Assembly: GCA_964342365.1 (NCBI GenBank)
Contig: CAYFGW010000005.1
Span: 1 to 42,852, forward strand
DNA from: CAXRDE01 sp964342365
GTDB taxonomy: Bacteria; Cyanobacteriota; Sericytochromatia; UBA7694
Length of the DNA stretch: 42,852 nt
Reading direction: 5' to 3'
A model generated the notes under the pieces. That model worked only from the letters and a program-made list of their open reading frames with translations, had not been told where the DNA came from and made no database searches. The position numbers and the translations under genes are program-made. Of the stretch, positions 32,066 through 39,352 are shown piece by piece. How positions within the stretch are numbered: the stretch's first letter is position 1; each line of letters starts with the position of its first letter.

Positions 32066-33111
32066 TGAACAGCCCCTCTATTCAGGTACTGGACAGCACC
32101 TGGCAACAGTCGTTACACCAACTCAGCGAACATATGCAAATCAATCACAACGCCCAGGCCTTCGTAATGCGTAGACAACCGGACTTCTTTTCGCTGATGC
32201 AGTATCAGGGGCGACACGGCGTTGTGCTGGGTGCCGTACGTGGTGCCTCTTTGCTGGGTGCCATGACGGTGAATTTTGATCGCGTGTTTTATGACGGGAC
32301 TCCCCGCTGGTGCGCCTATACCGCAGATCTCCGCGTCAGCCCCGCCGCCAGAGGCCAGGGCCTTGGAGATCGGCTCATGCAGGCGGCAATAGATCTCGCC
32401 TTCGAAAAACACCCTCACTGCGTAATTCTCACCTCTGTCACCTGCGACAACGCCGCGGGACTGCGTAAAAACGAAAAACTGTTTCCCCGGGTGCATATGC
32501 AAAAAATGACGCAGATTCAAACCCTGTTTTACCCCTGTTTCAAACTGCCGTCGGCCCTGAGCATGCCCGTTCCGGAAACCCTGAAGGTACATGTCACCTC
32601 ACAGCTCTCTGAACCCCTCCAACACGAGGTCAACGCATTGTGGCAACGGCGCAGTTGTCGTACGCAGGCGGGCCGTATTTACGAGAATCTTTTTAAGGCC
32701 AGACACGCCCCTCCGGTGCAATATCACGTCTACCTACGGGCTGACCATCAACTGGTGGGTTATCTGGGGCTCTGGGATCAGTCTCAGCATCGCCAGATCA
32801 CCTTGCCCAATCAGCCTGCGCTCCTGAAAAACTGGTTGTACGGCAAACAGAGCCGTTCGCTGGCCATGCTCTGTGGAACACACCTTTGTGTAGAACCCGC
32901 CTTTCGGCGCTATCTGCCCCTGCTGGTCCAGGCGTCTCTCACAAAAGGACGCCACATGGGCCAGCGTATTCTGGGGCTTGCGCTGGATACCGCAGATCCT
33001 TTACATTGCTTTTTACCCACCTGGCCCCATCAGCAAAATAAGCTGTGGTTGCTGAGCAGCGAAGCCACTACCCATGCCTATCCGTTTCGTCCTGAGCTGG
33101 CACTGGGTTAG
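32065..33111 (+). CDS. GNAT-family acetyltransferase with C-terminal extension
   Basis: The N-terminal 150 residues are a GNAT domain. TADLRVSPAARGQGLGDRLM carries the acetyl-CoA motif R-x2-G-x-G, followed by SVTCDNAAGLRKNEKLFPR. The C-terminal 190 residues look like a second, degenerate GNAT fold (LYGKQSRSLAMLCGTHLC; SLTKGRHMGQRILGLALD), giving a 348-residue two-domain enzyme. Its ATG overlaps the stop of the acidic gene by one base (TGATG), so the TPR, acidic and GNAT proteins are probably made together. The substrate is unknown. Confidence 0.82.
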   Translation: MNSPSIQVLDSTWQQSLHQLSEHMQINHNAQAFVMRRQPDFFSLMQYQGRHGVVLGAVRGASLLGAMTVNFDRVFYDGTPRWCAYTADLRVSPAARGQGLGDRLMQAAIDLAFEKHPHCVILTSVTCDNAAGLRKNEKLFPRVHMQKMTQIQTLFYPCFKLPSALSMPVPETLKVHVTSQLSEPLQHEVNALWQRRSCRTQAGRIYENLFKARHAPPVQYHVYLRADHQLVGYLGLWDQSQHRQITLPNQPALLKNWLYGKQSRSLAMLCGTHLCVEPAFRRYLPLLVQASLTKGRHMGQRILGLALDTADPLHCFLPTWPHQQNKLWLLSSEATTHAYPFRPELALG

Positions 33112-33144
33112 CGGTGACACAGATTAACCTGAGAAAGGAATATT

Positions 33145-33933
33145 ATGGATTATCGTCTTTTGCGAGAAGCTTATTTTAAACAGAGCCTTTTTGATCCGTT
33201 GGCATCGGGCCCCAAAGCCCGTCCCAAAAAAGAGCTTAAAGAATTGGGGGATCTGGCCAGGAACTCTCTCATGGTGAAAGATATTGTGCTCATGCTGGGC
33301 CGCTTTTCAAAGCTCATTGTGAATCCCAAAGATATTTCGCCGATTTTTAAGGGTAAGTCGTTTCGCAACCACAAAAGTTTCCAAATTTCGCTGGCCACCT
33401 TCAGAGAAAACGCCAGTACCGCAGAGCTTTTGCACACCCGCTATCTGGCACCCGAAGCTTATGATCTGGACGCCCTGCTCAGGCTCCCTGAACATACCCT
33501 GGGTCATGCTTTTGCCAAACATATGAAAGCCTACAAGCTCGAACAGGTGTTTTACCCCCCTCTGGAAGACAAAGAGGACGATGACATCGCCTACTGGCGC
33601 AAGCGGGCCCGTCAAACCCACGACATCCACCACGTGGTGCTGGGTTTTCCCGCCATTGACGCGGGAGAAATGGCCATTTCCGCTTTTTATCTGGCCCAAC
33701 ACAATGTGCCTCTGTCCGCTCTTTTGCTGGGTTTTGGCTTTTTGTACACCATCTTAAGAGAGCCCGAGCGCATTGATGAACTCATGCGCGCCATCCACCG
33801 GGGCTGGGCCGCTGGCAAACAGGCGGACAAACTCATGGGGGTGAAGTGGGAAGAACTCTGGGAAGAACCCCTGGAAACCGTAAGACAGCGCCTCAATGTA
33901 CCTCCGCCGGCCCCCGAAGGCGAATTTCCTTGA
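33145..33933 (+). CDS. Coq4-family protein (ubiquinone biosynthesis-type)
   Basis: The 262-residue protein carries the Coq4 signature H159-D160-x2-H163-x11-E175 (QTHDIHHVVLGF, then DAGEMA), the metal site of the family. AGAAAGGA precedes the ATG. Eukaryotic COQ4 removes the C1 carboxylate and hydroxylates the ring in ubiquinone synthesis, and homologues occur in cyanobacteria and proteobacteria, where the role is less certain. A polyprenyl-quinone-linked or related function is plausible. The following membrane protein starts at a TTG overlapping its stop (TTGA). Confidence 0.88.
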   Translation: MDYRLLREAYFKQSLFDPLASGPKARPKKELKELGDLARNSLMVKDIVLMLGRFSKLIVNPKDISPIFKGKSFRNHKSFQISLATFRENASTAELLHTRYLAPEAYDLDALLRLPEHTLGHAFAKHMKAYKLEQVFYPPLEDKEDDDIAYWRKRARQTHDIHHVVLGFPAIDAGEMAISAFYLAQHNVPLSALLLGFGFLYTILREPERIDELMRAIHRGWAAGKQADKLMGVKWEELWEEPLETVRQRLNVPPPAPEGEFP

Positions 33934-35318
33934 AAATTCTGGGGGGCTTTTTTGCCCTCTGTGTGCTGTTACAACTGGCCCTGATTGCCGTCCCCAGAGC
34001 CGACGGTCACCTCATCGGAGGAGATGGTTTGTATTACTACGCCTATTTGCGCTCCCTGTGCCTGGACGGTAATGTCAACATTCAAAACGAAATGCAAATG
34101 CACAACGCGGGACTTTTAGCAGAGCCCACTCCCACTCCCCCCGCGTCCACGGGCATTCAGGTAGATGTGATTATGCGGGATATTCCCCAGATGACCTATG
34201 CCTTTGCGGTGGGGACGTCGATACTCTGGCTGCCGTTTTTTCTCCTAGGACACGCCCTGGTGCTCCTGCTTAACGAACTGGGAGCGAGCTTTCCGGTGAA
34301 CGGCTACTCTTATCTGGAAGAAGCACTGGTGTGTCTGGGAAGTTTGCTCTACGGCTGTACCGGGCTGTGGCTGTGCTACCGGCTGGCGCGAGAATACGTC
34401 AAAGATGCTGTGGCCCTCTGGAGCACGCTGATCGTAACCCTGGGCACCTCTGTGTTTTATTACTTCATTTTTGAGCCCAGTATGTCCCACGCGGTATCAC
34501 TCTTTGCCTGTGCGCTGTATTTTTATACGCTGTGGAAAACATTTGCGCAGCCAAACACCCCACACACTTCAGCCCAGCACACTACAATACGAACCGCAGA
34601 TCTGTGCCTGCTGGGGGCCACCGTGGGCCTGATGACGCTGGTGCGCTGGCAAAATAGCGTGTTTTTAGTGGCCCTCTGGCCTTTTTTATGGAGCCGTTGG
34701 CGTTCGGGAGTCAGCTCCTTGACACGCACGAGCCAGGAACTGTTCTGGATCGGCCTGAGTGCCGCACTGATTTTTATACCCCAGCTCCTGTTCTGGAAAG
34801 TTACTCTGGGCACCTGGCTCACCATTCCTCAGGGCAGCGGCTTTGTGGATTTTCTGCACCCGCGGATCGTGGAAGTGCTTTTTACGCTGCAACACGGATT
34901 GCTCAGTTGGACACCGCTGGTGGTCCTGTGTCTCGGGGGGGTGGTGTATTTTGCCCGCCGCCACACCATGGGACTGGCCATGATGCTGAGTTTTCTGGCC
35001 ATGTTGTACGTGAACGCTTCGGTGGTGGCGGACATTGGTGGCGGGGCCGCTTTTGGCATGCGGCGCTTTGTAAACTGCACCCCGTTTTTTATTCTGGGAC
35101 TGGCCTATGCCGGGCACAGCATACGTCACAGAACCGCCCTGCGCAGCGCTATGCTGTTCATCTGCATGGCTCTACTGGGCTTTAACGGCCTGTTTATGGT
35201 GCAGTATCGCCTGCATTTTATTGACCCTATTGCCCCCATTAGCCTGTATGAATGGGGCCCGGGAAAAATCGAGATGCTGTCGCAGGGGGGTACACGGGTT
35301 TATGAGCGTTTACGGTAG
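33930..35318 (+). CDS. GT-C-like multispanning membrane protein
   Basis: The start is taken as TTG 33930, because GAAGG lies nine bases before it and the first membrane helix (LGGFFALCVLLQLALIAVP) begins at once. An upstream ATG at 33846 would add 28 residues from within Coq4. The 462-residue protein has about ten membrane helices. Early in the sequence, GGDGLYYYAYLRSLCLDGNV resembles the acidic first loop of GT-C glycosyltransferases that use polyprenyl-phosphate sugars. Other typical features are WLPFFLLGHA and LTLVRWQNSVF-like segments. Donor and acceptor are unknown. Confidence 0.72.
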   Translation: MKILGGFFALCVLLQLALIAVPRADGHLIGGDGLYYYAYLRSLCLDGNVNIQNEMQMHNAGLLAEPTPTPPASTGIQVDVIMRDIPQMTYAFAVGTSILWLPFFLLGHALVLLLNELGASFPVNGYSYLEEALVCLGSLLYGCTGLWLCYRLAREYVKDAVALWSTLIVTLGTSVFYYFIFEPSMSHAVSLFACALYFYTLWKTFAQPNTPHTSAQHTTIRTADLCLLGATVGLMTLVRWQNSVFLVALWPFLWSRWRSGVSSLTRTSQELFWIGLSAALIFIPQLLFWKVTLGTWLTIPQGSGFVDFLHPRIVEVLFTLQHGLLSWTPLVVLCLGGVVYFARRHTMGLAMMLSFLAMLYVNASVVADIGGGAAFGMRRFVNCTPFFILGLAYAGHSIRHRTALRSAMLFICMALLGFNGLFMVQYRLHFIDPIAPISLYEWGPGKIEMLSQGGTRVYERLR

Positions 35319-35323
35319 TGTTT

Positions 35324-36721
35324 TTATGAAACAGGCCCGATATACGGAGCCTTGTGGTGCCCGTTTTGATGTAAAATCAGCCCCGTGATCTGGCCTGTTT
35401 CATCAAATTGAAACTCCAGGCTGGCCTGAACTTCTTTGTAAGCAAAGCGATGTTTTCCCGCAGGAACCACGCGCAGGGTAGGCTGCTCACCCAGTTTCAC
35501 CATCAAATAACCGTTCTCTTGCCGCACCTCAAACACCATACCCGGTGCCAGCTGATAACGTCCTTCATAAGCTTTAAGCACCTCCGGACTCAGGCGTTCC
35601 ACTTTGATTTCTGGCAGTTCAAAGCGATCGTTGAGCAGGGCCAGTCCCAGAGGTTCTACGGATTGCACATCGTTGCTCAGAATCACCACGCCCCGTTCTT
35701 TTTTGGCATCAAAACCCATAAAGGAACGAAAACCACCGGTGGCTCCACCGTGAAAATAGAGGGGCTGATCTTTAAAATCAATCTGAAACCAGCCGTAGCC
35801 CATCTTTAAATTCTCGTTTTTATACAGGACCTGCTGGCTGCGCTGAATCGCCTGACGCAGTGCGGTAGGGAGCTTTTGTTCCTCAGGGGACATCTGGGCC
35901 TGTAAAAATTTGAGCATGTCTTCGGTACTAGAACGCAGTCCCCCGGCCCCGGCGGTACTGTACGAAAAATCCCAGGGGCTCACTGCAGTGCCGTAGCTGT
36001 GAGGTAAAGCGGTGATTTTCAGGCTTTCGAGATCCGTATAAGAGGTGCTACCCATCCCCAGAGGAATCAGCAAATCCCGCTGAAGCAGGGCGCCGGGATC
36101 TTCGGCCTTTTCATGCTGCGTGAGCAAATAGCCCAGTAATCCCACCCCTGCATTGGAGTACGCGTGCTTGCCGCTGGTGGCAAGATCCGTGGTGCCCAGA
36201 AAGGCTAGCAATTGCTCAGCGGTGTAATCCACATAAGGGTTATTCACATCGGCCGGTTTAAAATTTTGTGGCATTCTGGGCAAACCAGAAGTGTGCGTGG
36301 TCAGATCTTTCAGAGAAATTTTCTGGACGTTCTCCGCAAATTTTTGGCTCACGCTGTCAGGCAATAGTGAGCCCACCGTATCCTTTAGAGACAGTTTGTT
36401 TTTTTCGATAAGGTAAGCGGTTTCTAAACCGGTAAACACCTTGGTAATACTGCCAATTTCAAACCGAGAACGTTCGGTAATCGCAAATCCCTTTTTTGTG
36501 GTGTGCCCCAGATTCAAGTAAACGGGAGCCTTGCCTTTTTCCAGATACACCATACTTAGCCCTGTCACCATGCCCTGGTCCACCATTTTTTTCGCCGCCG
36601 TTTTGACCCGGTCGGGAATTTTTGCAGATTCAAGAGCTGCCGCTTCAGCGGTCAGAAAGGGAATCAGAAGCAACGGAAGTAACGTGAGGCTGAAGGCGCC
36701 CTTTAATCGTTTACGTTTCAT
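35324..36721 (-). CDS. Class C beta-lactamase-like serine hydrolase (secreted)
   Basis: The 465-residue protein has a signal peptide (MKRKRLKGAFSLTLLPLLLI ending TAEAAA). The penicillin-binding fold motifs are S91-x2-K94 in IGSITKV, Y188-S-N190, and HGG in YFHGGATGG. These define the AmpC/DD-peptidase/esterase superfamily. The C-terminal 110 residues resemble the extra beta domain of DUF3471-type esterase/aminopeptidase members. It could be an esterase, DD-peptidase or beta-lactamase; resistance should not be assumed from the motifs. It is divergent from the nitrilase gene. Confidence 0.9.
   Translation of the reverse strand: MKRKRLKGAFSLTLLPLLLIPFLTAEAAALESAKIPDRVKTAAKKMVDQGMVTGLSMVYLEKGKAPVYLNLGHTTKKGFAITERSRFEIGSITKVFTGLETAYLIEKNKLSLKDTVGSLLPDSVSQKFAENVQKISLKDLTTHTSGLPRMPQNFKPADVNNPYVDYTAEQLLAFLGTTDLATSGKHAYSNAGVGLLGYLLTQHEKAEDPGALLQRDLLIPLGMGSTSYTDLESLKITALPHSYGTAVSPWDFSYSTAGAGGLRSSTEDMLKFLQAQMSPEEQKLPTALRQAIQRSQQVLYKNENLKMGYGWFQIDFKDQPLYFHGGATGGFRSFMGFDAKKERGVVILSNDVQSVEPLGLALLNDRFELPEIKVERLSPEVLKAYEGRYQLAPGMVFEVRQENGYLMVKLGEQPTLRVVPAGKHRFAYKEVQASLEFQFDETGQITGLILHQNGHHKAPYIGPVS
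35326..35403. repeat. 12-bp inverted repeat around the 3' end of the serine hydrolase gene
   Basis: ATGAAACAGGCC (35326-35337) and GGCCTGTTTCAT (35392-35403) are exact complements separated by 54 bases. Both arms are coding. The left arm holds the last residues and stop; the right arm encodes DETGQ. It could fold the 3' mRNA end. No T run is present. Confidence 0.5.
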
Positions 36722-36808
36722 AGGGATTGCGTTTCCTTATCTCATTGTGTTCGTGAGTTTAATAAGAAGTTTACAGGGTATTGGCGCAAATGGGCCTGTG
36801 ACCGCTTC

Positions 36809-36833
36809 TATACTATTTGCATATCTTGCATAT
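36809..36833 (+). promoter_or_regulatory. TATACT box followed by direct repeat TTGCATAT
   Basis: TATACT (36809-36814) is followed by two copies of TTGCATAT (36817-36824 and 36826-36833), the second overlapping the palindrome GCATATGC. This sits 31 bases or more upstream of ATG 36864, which has AAGGAAA. It may be the nitrilase promoter with an operator at the start of the transcript. Confidence 0.4.
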
Positions 36834-36863
36834 GCCACTACTTTGTACCTTAAGGAAACCTCT

Positions 36864-37691
36864 ATGTCTTCATCTTGTCTCCGGGCCGCCGTTATTCAAA
36901 TGTCTCCGGGCAGTGTCAAATCTGCCAATTTAGAAAAAGCCGAAGGTTTAATTGCCAGGGCCGTTGAAGACGGTGCGCAACTGGTGTCTCTCCCAGAAAC
37001 TTTTTTGTATTCAGGCTCCCACAGTGAGGCCGATATGCAGGCCATCTCTGAAGAAATCCCCGGTCCCACCAGTCAATGGATGTCTAAACTGGCTAAAAAA
37101 CACGACATTTACTTTGCCGGGGGCAGCATCTTTGAAACCAATCCCGAGAATCCGGCGCGGGCTTTTAATACCAGCCTGGTGTATGACCCCAAAGGCAACC
37201 TGTTGGCCAAATACCGCAAGAACCATTTGTTTTCCTTTGAGGACGAAAAAAAGATGTCCGAAGCCAGCTATCAGATGCCGGGAAAGCCTGAGGATCTGGC
37301 GGTGGCAAAAACCCCCTGGGGAGGTATGGGGCTCTCTATTTGCTATGATTTGCGCTTCCCGCTCATGTACCAGCACTATGCCCGCAGCCAGGAAGCCACC
37401 ATGCTGATGGTGCCCTCTAAATTTTTGCGTGTGACGGGCAGTCACCACTGGCTCCCGCTGCTACAGGCGCGCGCCATTGAAAACCAGTGTTTTGTCATTG
37501 CGGCCAACGGCTGTTCTGAAGGAAAACCCGCGGAATACGGACACAGCCTGATTATTGACCCCTGGGGAGAAATTCTGGCACAACTGCCCACGGGAGAAGG
37601 CTATGCCTGTGCAGATCTGGACTTTGACCGCCTGGCATCTGTTCGCAGTAAATTACCCGTGCTGCAAACGGACACCGTGATGCGTATTTAA
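36864..37691 (+). CDS. Nitrilase-superfamily amidase (Nit1/deaminated-glutathione amidase-like)
   Basis: The 275-residue protein starts MSSSCLRAAVIQMSPGSV, with AAGGAAA before the ATG. The catalytic triad of the carbon-nitrogen hydrolases is clear: E45 in LPETF, K119 in YRKNHLF and C160 in SICYDLRFP. The overall spacing matches the Nit1/NitFhit branch, which hydrolyses deaminated glutathione and related omega-amides. A longer frame to 36531 overlaps the opposite gene and is not used. Probably a housekeeping metabolite-repair enzyme, cytoplasmic. Confidence 0.93.
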   Translation: MSSSCLRAAVIQMSPGSVKSANLEKAEGLIARAVEDGAQLVSLPETFLYSGSHSEADMQAISEEIPGPTSQWMSKLAKKHDIYFAGGSIFETNPENPARAFNTSLVYDPKGNLLAKYRKNHLFSFEDEKKMSEASYQMPGKPEDLAVAKTPWGGMGLSICYDLRFPLMYQHYARSQEATMLMVPSKFLRVTGSHHWLPLLQARAIENQCFVIAANGCSEGKPAEYGHSLIIDPWGEILAQLPTGEGYACADLDFDRLASVRSKLPVLQTDTVMRI

Positions 37692-37703
37692 CCGTTATTT
37701 AGC

Positions 37704-37715
37704 TATAATAGGCGT
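37704..37715 (+). promoter_or_regulatory. TATAAT box with leaderless spacing
   Basis: TATAAT (37704-37709) lies exactly six bases before ATG 37716. No Shine-Dalgarno sequence is seen in the 24-base gap after the nitrilase gene. Confidence 0.55.
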
Positions 37716-38498
37716 ATGGAAAGTTCCACACGACTGATCGCTTTTGGCTGCCTTTTTCTGATTATTGCAGGCTGGGAGGCCCTGGCCCCCCGTCGACAAC
37801 TGCGGCTTTCCCGCTGGCAACGCTGGCCGGCGAATTTGGCCCTTTCCGTGGTAAATATTCTGGGGATTCGTTTGCTACTGGCCAGTGCCGCCGTGGGAGC
37901 GGCGCTGTGGGCAGAACAGGCTAACATCGGGCTTTTTCACATGCTTAACTGGCCGCTGTGGTTAGAATACGTCCTGTGTTTTGCCCTGTTGGATCTGTCC
38001 ATTTACTGGCAGCATCGACTTTTTCACGTTATCCCCCTGCTCTGGCGCATGCATCGGGTTCACCATGCAGATTTGGATTTGGACGTGAGTTCAGGGGTGC
38101 GTTTTCACCCCCTGGAAGGTTTACTGTCCATGCTGGGAAAAATGGCGGTCATTGTAGCACTGGGCATTGCACCATCACTGGTGCTTATCTTTGAGCTGGT
38201 GCTCAATTTATGCGCCACTTTCAACCACGGCAATATTTACATTTCTCCCCGCGTGGATCGTTACCTGCGCTATATTCTGGTGACTCCTGATTTTCATCGT
38301 ATTCATCACTCCACAGAATTGACAGAAAGCCAGAAAAATTACGGATTTTCGGTGCCCTGGTGGGATTATCTTTTTGGTTCGTATTTGCCAGAGGCCCAGC
38401 GTAACCAGACGGACATGGAGCTGGGCCTGGCGGAGACACAAACGCCTGCTGCAGCCCAGAGTTTTTCGGCGGCATTTGTGAAACTGGTCCTGCGTTGA
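37716..38498 (+). CDS. Fatty acid hydroxylase/sterol desaturase-family membrane protein
   Basis: The 260-residue protein has about four membrane helices. The three diiron His boxes are HRLFH (100-104), HRVHH (113-117) and a C-terminal HRIHHS, with additional HP in GVRFHPLEG. This is the family pattern for O2-dependent hydroxylation or desaturation of lipids. The prediction of an aerobic reaction agrees with the neighbouring Rieske oxygenase in the window. The lipid substrate is unknown. The M23 peptidase gene begins at its stop. Confidence 0.9.
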   Translation: MESSTRLIAFGCLFLIIAGWEALAPRRQLRLSRWQRWPANLALSVVNILGIRLLLASAAVGAALWAEQANIGLFHMLNWPLWLEYVLCFALLDLSIYWQHRLFHVIPLLWRMHRVHHADLDLDVSSGVRFHPLEGLLSMLGKMAVIVALGIAPSLVLIFELVLNLCATFNHGNIYISPRVDRYLRYILVTPDFHRIHHSTELTESQKNYGFSVPWWDYLFGSYLPEAQRNQTDMELGLAETQTPAAAQSFSAAFVKLVLR

Positions 38499-39352
38499 TG
38501 AGCAAAAGGAGCTTCCTCTTTGCCAGCTTTCTTTGCAGCATGATCAGCATCACCCTTTGCGCCGGTGCAAAGACCTCAACCCCGGCACCCAAACAGCCCG
38601 ATAAACCCCGCCCCCGTTTAGAAGTGCACTACGAAAAATCACAACATCGCATTGCCATTGTTAATCGTGAACCCGGCCCTTATACTTTTACGTTTCGCTT
38701 TCAGCCCTATGAAAACGTGAGAAGCTCCTGCGGTAACCCCTGTACGCTCAGCCTGTACTCAGGCGTGCATTATATTCATCTGGCCAAAATTGATCCGCTG
38801 CAACGCTGGCGTTTTAAATACCGCTACCGTTACCGCCGTGGAGATTACCAGGCCCAAATTCAGCGCAAACATATTTATGAGCTGCCCTACGCACGGGGGG
38901 CCAATTACAAAATGGGACAGGCTTATAACGGCAGCTTTACCCACAAGGGAGACTATCGCTACGCCCTCGATTTTCGCTTGCCTCTGGGCACGCCCATTCA
39001 CGCTGCGCGGGCAGGCAAAGTCATATGGACAGTGGATCAGTTCACCGACGGAGGCATTGAAGACCGTTATAAGGGGCGTGACAATCGCGTAGAAGTCTTA
39101 CACAACGACGGTACCGTGGCCCGGTATGGCCATATGCAGCGCCACGGCGTTAAGGTCAAACCCGGACAGCAGGTGAAAGCCGGTGACTTGCTGGGCCTGT
39201 CGGGAACCACCGGTTATAGCAAAGGCCCCCATCTGCATTTTCACGTGTATCACCCCGTCAACGGCGAACGCTCCGTGACGATTCCCACCCTTTTTCGCAC
39301 CCACCGGGGCTTAGAAATCCTTAAAACGGGCAACACCTATCGCAGGCCCTGA
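38498..39352 (+). CDS. M23-family peptidase (LytM/lysostaphin-like)
   Basis: The 284-residue protein has a signal peptide (SFLFASFLCSMISITLCAGA), a beta-rich N-terminal domain and a C-terminal M23 domain. THKGDYRYALDF supplies the first His and Asp zinc ligands, RYGHM a conserved His, and PHLHFHVYHP the HxH motif. All catalytic positions are present, so it is likely active on peptidoglycan cross-links. ATG 38498 overlaps the upstream stop. The 3' end overlaps the dab gene by 16 bases tail to tail. Confidence 0.9.
   Translation: MSKRSFLFASFLCSMISITLCAGAKTSTPAPKQPDKPRPRLEVHYEKSQHRIAIVNREPGPYTFTFRFQPYENVRSSCGNPCTLSLYSGVHYIHLAKIDPLQRWRFKYRYRYRRGDYQAQIQRKHIYELPYARGANYKMGQAYNGSFTHKGDYRYALDFRLPLGTPIHAARAGKVIWTVDQFTDGGIEDRYKGRDNRVEVLHNDGTVARYGHMQRHGVKVKPGQQVKAGDLLGLSGTTGYSKGPHLHFHVYHPVNGERSVTIPTLFRTHRGLEILKTGNTYRRP

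Noticed and set aside
31639..32106. Ser-rich 155-residue open frame on the minus strand
   Set aside because: It is the mirror of GAA/GAG/GAC codons of the acidic gene; the composition is artificial and the plus-strand gene has overlaps typical of an operon.
35324..36721. Antibiotic-resistance beta-lactamase
   Set aside because: The SxxK, YxN and HGG motifs are shared with esterases and DD-peptidases, and the extra C-terminal domain resembles the esterase type, so resistance is not claimed.
36531..36863. N-terminal extension of the nitrilase frame by 111 residues
   Set aside because: It overlaps the signal-peptide end of the opposite hydrolase gene; the family domain starts at 36864 behind AAGGAAA.
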